NCBI GenBank assembly: GCA_903789615.1
Contig: CAIFEV010000003.1
Coordinates: forward strand, 1 to 64,000
Source of the DNA: an uncultured Lachnospiraceae bacterium
Lineage (GTDB): Bacteria > Bacillota > Clostridia > Lachnospirales > Lachnospiraceae
Length of the DNA stretch: 64,000 bases
Reading direction: 5' to 3'
Positions 28,599 to 37,396 of this stretch are shown piece by piece. The position numbers and the translations under genes were made by a program. The notes under the pieces were generated by a model that was not told the origin of the DNA, ran no database searches, and worked only from the letters and a program-made list of their open reading frames with translations. How positions within the stretch are numbered: position 1 is the first letter of the stretch; the number at the start of each line of letters is the position of its first letter.

Positions 28599-30007
28599 GC
28601 GCCGCGAAGCGTGTAAAACGGGCTGCGGCAGTCCTTCTTGGTGCGGCGCTTGCAGGAGGAGTTGTGGTGACGGCGATGTTTGTGAGCAAACGGCGCATCA
28701 GCACCGTTATATCGGAGGTACCGGCGCAAACGGCGGAAGAGTTTGCCAATCCGGACCGCGGCGTCTGCCCGCTTCTGGGGTGGACGTTGGGGCAGGATTT
28801 AAGCCTGCTGACCGGAAAGCTGAACCACCTGAAGGGGGCTTCTCTGGTTCTCGTGGAAATCAACCTGAAAAATTACCGGGACAGAGAAATCGACGCATCT
28901 GCCCTGCAGTCGCTGAACACATTTCTGGATCAGTACAGGACAAAAGGGCCGCGACTTATCCTGCGGTTTGTATATGACACGAACGGAACAGCTGCGCTTA
29001 CAGAGCCGGATTCACTTGAAACGATTCTGATGCACATGAGACAGGTTGGGCCTTTGCTTGCAGAGCACGCGGATAGTATATACACACTGCAGGGCCTCTT
29101 TACGGGAAACTGGGGTGAGATGAACGGGAGCCGGTTTTCGGACGCGGAGTCGCTGCGCCGCCTGTATACATGCCTGCGGGAGTCGACCGGAGAAAAGGTC
29201 AGACTGGCTGTCCGCACACCTGCCCAGTGGAGAACGATTCAGAAGGCGGATGTGACAGAAGAGCTGGCTGTTTCGTCGGGACTCGGCTTGTTTAACGACG
29301 GAATGACCGGTTCGGAAACCGATTACGGGACGTATGCGGAAGAATCGGCAGAAAATGCGCCGGGGCTGACAGACGCGTGGCCGAGACAGCAGGAATTGGA
29401 GTTTCAGGAACGGCTGTGCCGGTATGAACCGGACGGCGGCGAGGTGATTCATCCTTGCGCGTGGAATGACCTGGATCAGGCAGTCCAAAGTTTTTCCCAG
29501 ATGCATGTGAGTTATCTGAACCCTGATTATGACCCGGATGTCTGGGAAAAATGGAAAAAGACGACTGTGACGGAGGATGGTGTGTTTGACGGGACGGATG
29601 GCGCAGCGTATATCCGATGCCATCTGGGATACCGGTATGTTCTTACCGGATCGGATGTGACATATGGTTGGTGGCACAATCAGATTTGTGTATCCCTGAC
29701 GTTTCAGAACATCGGATTTGCACCGGCGTACAGGACTGTCACACCGGTCCTCACGCTGTGCACTGGGGCCGGAGAGGTGGTGCAGACACAGATGCTGTCG
29801 GATGATCTGAGCGCGCTGCCTGGCGGGACGGACAGCGACAGGGAGATGCATGTTCAGGCTTCTTTTGCGGCAGGCGGACTTGAAAGCGGAATATATACAT
29901 TGGAACTCAGCCTGCGTTATGGGGATGATCAGAGCCTTGCGCTGGGTAATGTTCCGGACGAACCGGGGCGGTCTGTATATACAGCCGGCACGGTGACAGT
30001 GCGGTAA
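28595..30007 (+). CDS. membrane-anchored DUF4874/DUF4832-like protein
   Basis: A 470-residue protein with an N-terminal membrane anchor (about 10-32). The NPDRGVCP motif and the following LVEINLKNYRD, RLILRFVYD and GNWGEM segments match DUF4874, a TIM-barrel domain resembling glycoside hydrolases. The second half (about 340-470) resembles DUF4832, a beta-sandwich. It would face the outside and could trim or bind the polymer, a role held by PelA in Gram-negative Pel systems; that role is inferred. ATG 28595 follows GGAGG and overlaps the previous stop. Confidence 0.72.
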   Translation: MSAAKRVKRAAAVLLGAALAGGVVVTAMFVSKRRISTVISEVPAQTAEEFANPDRGVCPLLGWTLGQDLSLLTGKLNHLKGASLVLVEINLKNYRDREIDASALQSLNTFLDQYRTKGPRLILRFVYDTNGTAALTEPDSLETILMHMRQVGPLLAEHADSIYTLQGLFTGNWGEMNGSRFSDAESLRRLYTCLRESTGEKVRLAVRTPAQWRTIQKADVTEELAVSSGLGLFNDGMTGSETDYGTYAEESAENAPGLTDAWPRQQELEFQERLCRYEPDGGEVIHPCAWNDLDQAVQSFSQMHVSYLNPDYDPDVWEKWKKTTVTEDGVFDGTDGAAYIRCHLGYRYVLTGSDVTYGWWHNQICVSLTFQNIGFAPAYRTVTPVLTLCTGAGEVVQTQMLSDDLSALPGGTDSDREMHVQASFAAGGLESGIYTLELSLRYGDDQSLALGNVPDEPGRSVYTAGTVTVR

Positions 30008-30020
30008 GGGGGCATTCCGG

Positions 30021-31850
30021 ATGGTGACAAAGCGGCAGTTTTTCAGCATATTACTGATGTTTGCGGCGATTTTTACTCTGTTTCAGGGACCGCAGGTAAT
30101 CCGCCAGGACCGGAACCGGTATGCGCAGAATACGCATCTGACGGGGACGGCGCTGAATGAACATACGGTGTGGCAGGCATCGGAAAATTCCCGGTATGCT
30201 GTCTATCTCGGCGCATCCGGAGCAAGCACCCGGAAGACGGCGGAGGAATGGGCTTTCTACACGAAAAGAAGTCTCAGGACACAACAGCGTCTGTCGGAGT
30301 ACCGGCTATCCGAAAACCGGCTTCCGGATCTGGTGATGATTGATGCCACGGCGCTTACATACCCCTGTGACACTTCCGCGATCCGACGGATCCTGGATCT
30401 CGGGGTGCCGGTTGTGCTCATGAACCTGCCGTCTGCTGCGCAGGTGGCAGAGGATGAAGAACTACAGTCGTTGCTTGATATTTACTATATCCGGAAGGAC
30501 ACAGTACATGCGGATGGAATTCATCTGTACAAGGGACTGCTTCTGGGAGGAGAGCGGATCTATCAGGCAAAAGAGGGAGAGGAGACACTGCAGGATCTGG
30601 CCCTGGATGTCCCGTGGTATGTTCCTTCGGCCGGCAGCCGTACCTTTATAAGCGCCATCATCACGCCTGAAGGAAACGAAAAGCTGGAAAACAAGGATAT
30701 GCCTTCCCTGCTCTGGCGGGTTCAGCGGGAACAGAGCATGCTGTATGTTGTCAGCGGGTCATTCATGAGTGATCAGCTGATCGGGATCGGTCTCCTGGAC
30801 GGCATCATGTCGGACTGCAGCGAATACGGGATCTATCCGGTTGTCAATGCCCAGAATCTTGTGATTTCGGGTCTTCCGGTGCTCTCCGATGAAAATGACG
30901 AAACAATGCGGAAAATCTACGGGAGAAGTCAGACGGATTTCGAAAAAAATGTGATCCTGCCTGCCATAGAATCTCTGTGCCGCACAACAGGGAATCTTCC
31001 AACGGCGATGGCAGCTGCCGGGTATGACTATACCGACGGGGGAAGTCCGTCCGGGAATCCGCTCACTTTCTATCTGCGGCAGCTGCGGGAAGAGAACGGA
31101 GAAGCCGGCGTCTGCCTTCTGCATAATGGGACAGCGGATGCGCAGACGGCAGCGCAGGAGACTTTTACTGCTCTGAACGCTCTGTCGGACGGGTACACAT
31201 ATGGAGCAGTGCAGATTGCTTCATCGGACCTTTCCGAAGCCGGTACGCTCCTGGATGATGCCGGAGGCAGCGGCATCCGGACGGTTCTCACGGATTACAG
31301 TGCCGGCCGCCCGGTTCTGTCCTGGATCGATGAGAGCCGCACCCTGCAGCCGCTTTTCTCGGATGCCGCCTCGCATACATTCAGAACGGATCTGGAACTG
31401 CTCGGTGTACAGACAGCACTGGCATATTCTACGACCGGGATCAATCTGCTGCAGACGCTCTGGCCGGAGAATACGGATGATCAGTGGGAGAAAATGTCTG
31501 AGAAGGCATTTAGTAACCTGGAAACCTGGTGGAAGCCTTTTCGGGCATTTGCCAGGACGACGCTCTCGGAAAGTGATGCGCGCGTCCGCACAGCCCTGTC
31601 TGTTGATTATCAGGACACACTTGTGGATGCAGACGGTGCTGAGGCACGGGATTTTGCGTTCGGGGGACAGACGATCCGTCTTGCAGCCGGTTCGTTTGAG
31701 GGAACGGCATATTTCATATTGAGGCTGCACGGGCAGGAAGTCACCGGCATAACCGGCGGCACTTGCGAAAAGATAGAGGATGGGGCCTGGCTTCTGGCTA
31801 TTCATGACAGTCAGGCAGAGATCATTGTCGGAGAGGAGGGAATGTCATGA
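30021..31850 (+). CDS. DUF2194-like exported protein of the Pel locus
   Basis: A 609-residue protein with an N-terminal membrane or signal helix (about 7-22) and a large extracytoplasmic part. Segments such as LPDLVMIDATALTYP, SDQLIGIGLLDGIMS and IRTVLTDYSAG fit a barrel-like deacetylase or amidotransferase-type fold. I believe it belongs to the DUF2194 group found beside PelF/PelG in Gram-positives, but I cannot confirm the family without a profile. AAGGGGG precedes the ATG. It overlaps pelF by four bases. Confidence 0.6.
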   Translation: MVTKRQFFSILLMFAAIFTLFQGPQVIRQDRNRYAQNTHLTGTALNEHTVWQASENSRYAVYLGASGASTRKTAEEWAFYTKRSLRTQQRLSEYRLSENRLPDLVMIDATALTYPCDTSAIRRILDLGVPVVLMNLPSAAQVAEDEELQSLLDIYYIRKDTVHADGIHLYKGLLLGGERIYQAKEGEETLQDLALDVPWYVPSAGSRTFISAIITPEGNEKLENKDMPSLLWRVQREQSMLYVVSGSFMSDQLIGIGLLDGIMSDCSEYGIYPVVNAQNLVISGLPVLSDENDETMRKIYGRSQTDFEKNVILPAIESLCRTTGNLPTAMAAAGYDYTDGGSPSGNPLTFYLRQLREENGEAGVCLLHNGTADAQTAAQETFTALNALSDGYTYGAVQIASSDLSEAGTLLDDAGGSGIRTVLTDYSAGRPVLSWIDESRTLQPLFSDAASHTFRTDLELLGVQTALAYSTTGINLLQTLWPENTDDQWEKMSEKAFSNLETWWKPFRAFARTTLSESDARVRTALSVDYQDTLVDADGAEARDFAFGGQTIRLAAGSFEGTAYFILRLHGQEVTGITGGTCEKIEDGAWLLAIHDSQAEIIVGEEGMS

Positions 31851-33379
31851 GAGTCTGCCTTGTCTGTGAAGGATGCTACCCTTATGTGGTAGGCGGCGTA
31901 TCCGGCTGGGTAGATGAACTGATCCGGACATTTCCGGACATCGAATTCATCGTCCTGGCAATTCGAGCTGACCGGCGGGGCAGCGGCGTCTTTGCCTATG
32001 ATCTGCCGGACAATCTGACGGAAGTTCACGAGGTGTATCTGCAGGATTCAGACTGGGGCGTTGACAGGCGCAACCGGATGCACCCTTCTCTGCGGGAAAA
32101 GGATGCCCGGGCACTGCGTTCTCTCATTCTGAACCAGAATGCCGACTGGGATACCGTCTTTGATATCTTTCAGAGAAAGACAGTGTCTGTGGATGGACTT
32201 CTGATGGGACCGGAGTTTCTGAAGATCACGGAAGAATACTATGACAGAGAGTATCCCGAGATCGTGTTTTCGGATTTCCTCTGGACGCTCCGTTCGATCT
32301 ACCTCCCGCTGTTTCTGATCCTGAAATCGGATCTGCCCAGGGCGGACCTCTATCACTGTGTCGCGACCGGATACGCCGGTGTTCTCGGGGCGATGGCACA
32401 GAAAAAGTATCACTGCGGACTGCTGGTCTCGGAACACGGTATTTATACCAGAGAAAGAGAAGAAGAACTGATCCGTGCAAAATGGGTGCAGGGTCTGTAC
32501 AAGGATATCTGGATCAGACAGTTCCGGAAGATGTCCCGTTTGGCGTATGATCGGGCGGATCTGGTGACCAGCCTGTATGCGCACGCCCGGGAACTGCAGA
32601 TTGAACTTGGCTGTCCACCGGAAAAGATTCGGATCACGCCCAATGGGGTCGATCCCGCGCGGTTTGCGAACATTCCGGGAAAGCAGCCGGAGGATGAGGG
32701 ACGGGTCAATGTCGGCGCCGTCCTGCGCGTCACAGAGATCAAAGACGTGAAAACGATGATCCGCGCGTTCGGATTTGCGCTGCGCCGGGTACCCGGAATG
32801 CGGTTGTGGATCATGGGACCGCTTGATGAGGAACCGGATTATGCCAGAAGCTGTATCGCGATGGCCCGGCAGATGGGACTTAAGATCGGGCAGTTGAGGC
32901 AGGACGGAAGCATGGCAGTAGATTCCGCATGTGCAGACCTGATCTTTACGGGCAGGGTGAATGTCACGAGGTATCTGGGCCGCATGGATTTCACTATCCT
33001 GACCAGCATAAGCGAGGGGCAGCCGCTGACGATCCTCGAGAGCTTCGCTGCATGCAAACCGGTCATTGCCACCGATGTGGGAGACTGCCGGGGACTGATT
33101 TACGGGGAGCAGGATGATTTTGGAGACGCCGGAATTGTGACGCACATCATGAATACGGATGAGATTGCCGGAGCCATCGTGGATCTGGCAGCACATCCGG
33201 ACCGCTGCCGAAAGATGGGGGAAAACGGATACCGGAGGATGATGAGCTGCTACCGCTTTTCGGACATGCGCGGGCGGTATGCGGATATTTACCGGTCATT
33301 CTGCCGGCGGCAGAACATTCTGTGGCCGGAAGAAGACCGGGCAGAAATGAAAGGAGGGAACGGGTCATGGCAGGCATAG
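31847..33379 (+). CDS. pelF: PelF-like GT4 glycosyltransferase
   Basis: A 510-residue cytosolic glycosyltransferase. The N-terminus CEGCYPYVVGGVSGWV is characteristic of PelF, which builds the Pel polymer from a UDP-activated amino sugar. The C-terminal half has the GT4 nucleotide-binding features, NGVDPARF and the E-x7-E motif EGQPLTILE, then VIATDVGDCR. GGAGGG lies six bases before the ATG. It overlaps pelG by 13 bases, so the two are made together. Confidence 0.92.
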   Translation: MRVCLVCEGCYPYVVGGVSGWVDELIRTFPDIEFIVLAIRADRRGSGVFAYDLPDNLTEVHEVYLQDSDWGVDRRNRMHPSLREKDARALRSLILNQNADWDTVFDIFQRKTVSVDGLLMGPEFLKITEEYYDREYPEIVFSDFLWTLRSIYLPLFLILKSDLPRADLYHCVATGYAGVLGAMAQKKYHCGLLVSEHGIYTREREEELIRAKWVQGLYKDIWIRQFRKMSRLAYDRADLVTSLYAHARELQIELGCPPEKIRITPNGVDPARFANIPGKQPEDEGRVNVGAVLRVTEIKDVKTMIRAFGFALRRVPGMRLWIMGPLDEEPDYARSCIAMARQMGLKIGQLRQDGSMAVDSACADLIFTGRVNVTRYLGRMDFTILTSISEGQPLTILESFAACKPVIATDVGDCRGLIYGEQDDFGDAGIVTHIMNTDEIAGAIVDLAAHPDRCRKMGENGYRRMMSCYRFSDMRGRYADIYRSFCRRQNILWPEEDRAEMKGGNGSWQA

Positions 33380-34842
33380 GCGTCAGGCTGAACCGAATAT
33401 TCGGAAAACAGTCAATATTTGCGGATCTATATGGCTTTATCTACAGTTCCGTCTCCACGGTAGCCCCTATGTTCCTTGTGATCGGCGTGATTATTCTGAT
33501 GCAGTGGGCACTTGGATATTCAAAAGTGGGATTTGCGCAACGGGAACTTTTCGCCGATACAATTCTGTATATATTCATCTTCTCCCTGCTGTCCGCAGCG
33601 CCCTTCAATGCCGTGCTCTCCCGGTATCTCTCGGATGTGATCTTTAACGAGAGATGGGCGGACATTATGCCGTGCTACTATGTGGGGCTGCTGATGAATC
33701 TGATCCTCGGCTGCGCATTGGCCGTCCCCTTTGCCGTGCGGGAGTTTGTGATTGGAAAGGTTCCGCTGTACTATGTGTGCACGTCCTGGTGCGGATTTAT
33801 CGCGCTGCTCCTGGTTTTTTATTCGATGCTCTATCTGTCAATCACGAAGGATTACGGGAAGATCTCCCTGTTCTTCCTGATCGGGATGGCAGCGGCATTT
33901 ATGACCGCATGGGCAGTGAACCGATTTTTGGGATGGGATCTTCCGTATTCTATCCTGTTTGCCCTGACAGTCGGATTTCTGATGATTGCGAGTCTTGAAA
34001 CTGCGCTGATCCATTCGTATTTCCGGGAAAACAGCGGAGAATATCGGGCTGTACTGCACTATTTCCGGTTGTACTGGAAACTGATATTCATCAATTTTCT
34101 GTATATGCTGGGAATGTACATTCAGAATTTCGTGTTCTGGACGACGGACGAACATCTAGTCCTGGTGCACTGCTTTGTGACGCATATGAGCTATGACATG
34201 GCCACATGTCTGGCCATGTTCACCAATATTTCCGCTACGGTCATCTTTATCTCCCGGATCGAGATGAACTTTCACATCCGGTACCGCAGTTTTACCGAAG
34301 CGGTCATCGGAGGCCGCGGCAGGGATATCAGGGTTACGAAGGAGAGAATGTTCCGCCAGCTCTCGACGGAGATCATGAGTCTGGCACGGATTCAGTTCAT
34401 CATCACGGTTGTCGCGTTTCTGTTCTGTGAGATTCTGCTTCCGCGGTTCGGGTTCGGCGGCGAGACGATGCAGATCTACCCGCTGCTGTGTGTCGGTTAT
34501 TTTGTGATGTTCCTGATGTATGCGTTGATCCTGTTTTTGTATTATTTCAATGACCTGACCGGCGCACTCCTGACAACCGGACTGTTCTGTCTCGGAACAT
34601 TTTTGGGCAGCATTGCTGCGACGAGGATGGAGCCGATCTGGTACGGATTGGGGCTTCTGATCGGGTCCCTCACCGGCTGGACGATCGGATATTTCCGGCT
34701 GCGCTGGCTGGAGAAAAATCTTTTTGCCCATATTTTCTGCCGGGGCCATCTGATGAAGCACCGGACAGAACCGATGCCATCGGGGCTTGTGTTTGAACGG
34801 AGCTTCGGAGCCGGGAAGCCACAAAAAGGAGGCATAGCATGA
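33367..34842 (+). CDS. pelG: PelG-like exopolysaccharide transporter
   Basis: A 491-residue membrane protein with about 12 segments, of the MOP superfamily. The start MAGIGVRLNRIFGKQ, then APFNAVLSRYLSDVIF, and the long tail after the last helix match PelG, the inner-membrane exporter of the Pel polymer. The ATG at 33367 has AAAGGAGGG upstream, inside the end of pelF. It overlaps the next gene by four bases. Confidence 0.92.
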   Translation: MAGIGVRLNRIFGKQSIFADLYGFIYSSVSTVAPMFLVIGVIILMQWALGYSKVGFAQRELFADTILYIFIFSLLSAAPFNAVLSRYLSDVIFNERWADIMPCYYVGLLMNLILGCALAVPFAVREFVIGKVPLYYVCTSWCGFIALLLVFYSMLYLSITKDYGKISLFFLIGMAAAFMTAWAVNRFLGWDLPYSILFALTVGFLMIASLETALIHSYFRENSGEYRAVLHYFRLYWKLIFINFLYMLGMYIQNFVFWTTDEHLVLVHCFVTHMSYDMATCLAMFTNISATVIFISRIEMNFHIRYRSFTEAVIGGRGRDIRVTKERMFRQLSTEIMSLARIQFIITVVAFLFCEILLPRFGFGGETMQIYPLLCVGYFVMFLMYALILFLYYFNDLTGALLTTGLFCLGTFLGSIAATRMEPIWYGLGLLIGSLTGWTIGYFRLRWLEKNLFAHIFCRGHLMKHRTEPMPSGLVFERSFGAGKPQKGGIA

Positions 34843-35258
34843 GCATGGAACTGATCCTGCGACTGTTCCTGATCGGAAGTGGTATAGTTATTTTTATCCA
34901 GGTGCTTCTGGCACTGGCAGGCCGCAGACTGATCGAGTCGTATAGTGTGCCATGGGCGGTTCTGGCAGTCTGCCTGGTGATCGTCGGCTGTGTGATACAG
35001 CCCAGGGAGATCGGACGGTACATGAGCTGGCCTTTCTTCATCTTTCTGCTCTTGTGTTTCAGCCTGGTGCTCTGTGTGTTTTTTCGGATGACCGAACATC
35101 AGTCGGACCTGATCCGGAAATTTTCAGAGCTGTCGATACAGGTATCCCTGCTGAACGAGGAGAACAGCCGGATGCGGAAAAAATGTGCACAGATGCGTGG
35201 CAACGTTCAGAAGATATCCGAATCAGGCCGATGCACAGATGAAAGCGGACGAGTATGA
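34839..35258 (+). CDS. DUF2304-like small membrane protein
   Basis: A 139-residue protein with three membrane segments (about 5-25, 37-53, 64-85) and a C-terminal coiled coil (FSELSIQVSLLNEENSRM). This matches DUF2304 proteins, which are often encoded next to DPM-like GT2 glycosyltransferases and probably help them. Such a GT2 is encoded two genes downstream. AAAAAGGAGG precedes the start and both ends overlap neighbours by four bases. Confidence 0.68.
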   Translation: MSMELILRLFLIGSGIVIFIQVLLALAGRRLIESYSVPWAVLAVCLVIVGCVIQPREIGRYMSWPFFIFLLLCFSLVLCVFFRMTEHQSDLIRKFSELSIQVSLLNEENSRMRKKCAQMRGNVQKISESGRCTDESGRV

Positions 35259-36478
35259 AACTGCTTTTTGTGACCAACACACTCGGAAAGGGGGGAGCCG
35301 AGAAAGCGCTGCTTAACTTCCTGAAGCTGCCGGAATTGTCGGGCTATACGATCGATCTCCGTGTGATGCTGGAACAGGGGGAGATGATACAGGAACTTCC
35401 GGATACTGTCCGGCTGATGAACCGGTACTTCAGTCCGCAGTCCGTGCTGACCAGACGCGGAAGAGCCAGACTCATAAGGACAATTCTGAAAGACTTTCTG
35501 CGCCGGGGATCTTTTCTGCGGAATCTGCCATATATGATTCGCCGCTTTCTTGAAATGCTGCGGTCAGGAGAAGTGCGAAAAGACAAGCTTCTCTGGAAAA
35601 TGGTATCGGACGCGTCGCCGGTTCCGGAAACTTTCTACGATCTGGCGATCGCATGGCTTGAAGGCGCGTCTACGTATTATGTCGCCGACCATGTGCGGGC
35701 GCACCGGAAAATCGCATTGGTCCATGTGGAATATGGAATGGCCGGCTATACGCCGGAACTGGATCACAGCTGTTATGACAGGATAGACCGGATCTTTTGC
35801 GTGTCCGGTGAGGTGCGCCGGTCATTCCTGCAGGTCTATCCGGGGTACGCAGATAAGACCGGTGTGTTCCACAACATACTGGACGTACAGGAAATCAGGC
35901 GTCAGTCCCGGGAGCCGGAGGGGTTTACGGATGGTTTCAGAGGAACGCGGATTCTCACGGTCTGCCGGCTGGTGCGGCAGAAACGACTGGATATGTCCAT
36001 CGAGGCGATGCGGCTGTTAAAAGAGCGGTATGCGGGAAACAGACAAATCCGCTGGTATGTGTTAGGCGAAGGGGAGAACCGGAAAGATCTGGAGAAACAG
36101 ATCCGGAAAGAGGGACTGTCGGAAGATTTTATCCTGCCAGGTGAGAAGGAAAATCCATTTCCATACTTCAGGGAGGCTGATATTTATGTGCACTGTACCG
36201 GGTTTGAAGGAAAGAGTCTCGCGGTTGCAGAAGCACAGATTCTGGGGAAGCCTGTAATCGTTTCGGATGTCAGTGGAAACCGGGAACAGGTAGAGAACGG
36301 CGTTGACGGTCTCGTCGTTCCGCTTGAGTCCAGAGACATTGCAGATGCTGTGGAGCGGCTTATTGCGTCTCCCGGATATGCCAGACAGCTGGGAGAAAAT
36401 GCTTCCAAAAAGGACTTCAAAGGGGGAAAATCCTCCGAACTGCTGATCTTCAGCAGTTCGGAGGAGAAAGGTATATGA
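35255..36478 (+). CDS. GT4 family glycosyltransferase
   Basis: A 407-residue retaining glycosyltransferase of the GT-B fold. TLGKGGAEKALLNFL is the acceptor-side glycine loop. VCRLVRQKRLDMSIEAM starts the donor domain, and EGKSLAVAEAQILGKPVI holds the E-x7-E motif. The sugar used is unknown. Its last codons form a perfect 16-bp hairpin that also contains the ribosome site for the next gene, whose ATG overlaps this stop. Confidence 0.88.
   Translation: MKLLFVTNTLGKGGAEKALLNFLKLPELSGYTIDLRVMLEQGEMIQELPDTVRLMNRYFSPQSVLTRRGRARLIRTILKDFLRRGSFLRNLPYMIRRFLEMLRSGEVRKDKLLWKMVSDASPVPETFYDLAIAWLEGASTYYVADHVRAHRKIALVHVEYGMAGYTPELDHSCYDRIDRIFCVSGEVRRSFLQVYPGYADKTGVFHNILDVQEIRRQSREPEGFTDGFRGTRILTVCRLVRQKRLDMSIEAMRLLKERYAGNRQIRWYVLGEGENRKDLEKQIRKEGLSEDFILPGEKENPFPYFREADIYVHCTGFEGKSLAVAEAQILGKPVIVSDVSGNREQVENGVDGLVVPLESRDIADAVERLIASPGYARQLGENASKKDFKGGKSSELLIFSSSEEKGI
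36431..36465 (+). promoter_or_regulatory. hairpin sequestering the ribosome site of the next gene
   Basis: TCCTCCGAACTGCTGA (36431-36446) pairs perfectly with TCAGCAGTTCGGAGGA (36450-36465) over a three-base TCT loop. The 3' arm contains GGAGGA, nine bases before the ATG at 36475. The hairpin is inside the coding end of the GT4 gene, whose stop overlaps that ATG. Ribosomes finishing the GT4 gene would open it, so initiation on the GT2 gene should depend on upstream translation. There is no T run, so it is not a terminator. Confidence 0.8.
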
Positions 36479-37338
36479 AGATTAATGTAAAGTCCGATAA
36501 AGTGACGGGAGACAATGTATCACCGAAAATGCTGATCCTGATCCCGGCGTACAACGAGGTGCAGAATTTAGGAGACCTGTTTGAAAATCTGGCGACGGTT
36601 GATCTGGCGCTTCCAGCGGATGTTCTGGTGGTCAATGACGGCTCCGTTGACGGAACCGGTGAATTTCTGAGAGAACACGATATCAATCACATGACCGCTC
36701 TTTATAACCTTGGATATGGCTGCAGCCTTCAGGCAGGATATAAGTACGCTGTCAGACGAAATTACACATATATCATCCAGATGGACGCGGACGGTCAGCA
36801 TGATGTGTCGAACATCCCGCGCATCTGCCAGGCATTGACGGAGGCTGTTCCGGGCGAAACAAAACCGGACATCGTGCTGGGAAGCCGCTTTATGCCGGAC
36901 AGCGCACCCTTTTCTGTCGGAACCCTGAAGCGGATGGCGTATGCATGGTTCCGCTTTCTTCTGCGGCACGTCACCGGATGTAAGAAACATCTCTATGATC
37001 CGACTACCGGACTTCAGGGGCTCAGCCGGGCGGCATTTGTTTACTACTCCAAGTATGGGAATTTCGACGCGCTATATCCGGATGTCAATATGCTGGCGCA
37101 GATGGTCCTGCTGAAGTTTACGATCCGGCAGATTCCGGCAGTTATGCACCCGCGGGAAGCAGGCAAGAGCATGCACACCGGTCTGCTGCGACAAGGCGCA
37201 TATATGATCCACATGACACTTTCGGTTCTGGCGGTCGGTATTCGTTCACGCAGGAAGCAGCTGGAGGATCTGCGGGTAGTTCAGCAGATCCGGGAGCGAA
37301 TAGATGCGGCAGACAATGGAGGCGGGCAGACAGCGTGA
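36475..37338 (+). CDS. GT2 glycosyltransferase, DPM/polyprenyl-phosphate type
   Basis: A 287-residue inverting glycosyltransferase. LILIPAYNEVQNL and VVNDGSVDGT bind the nucleotide and DADGQHD is the metal-binding DxD motif. LGSRFMPDS and YDPTTGLQGL are typical of dolichyl- or undecaprenyl-phosphate sugar synthases. It lacks membrane segments, consistent with a DUF2304 partner (34839-35258). Translation is probably coupled to the gene before through the RBS hairpin. Confidence 0.88.
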   Translation: MKINVKSDKVTGDNVSPKMLILIPAYNEVQNLGDLFENLATVDLALPADVLVVNDGSVDGTGEFLREHDINHMTALYNLGYGCSLQAGYKYAVRRNYTYIIQMDADGQHDVSNIPRICQALTEAVPGETKPDIVLGSRFMPDSAPFSVGTLKRMAYAWFRFLLRHVTGCKKHLYDPTTGLQGLSRAAFVYYSKYGNFDALYPDVNMLAQMVLLKFTIRQIPAVMHPREAGKSMHTGLLRQGAYMIHMTLSVLAVGIRSRRKQLEDLRVVQQIRERIDAADNGGGQTA

Positions 37339-37396
37339 GCAGCGGAGACGGTAGCTGTTTTTGGTTCTTCATGAACATTTAAGGGAGAATGTAGAC

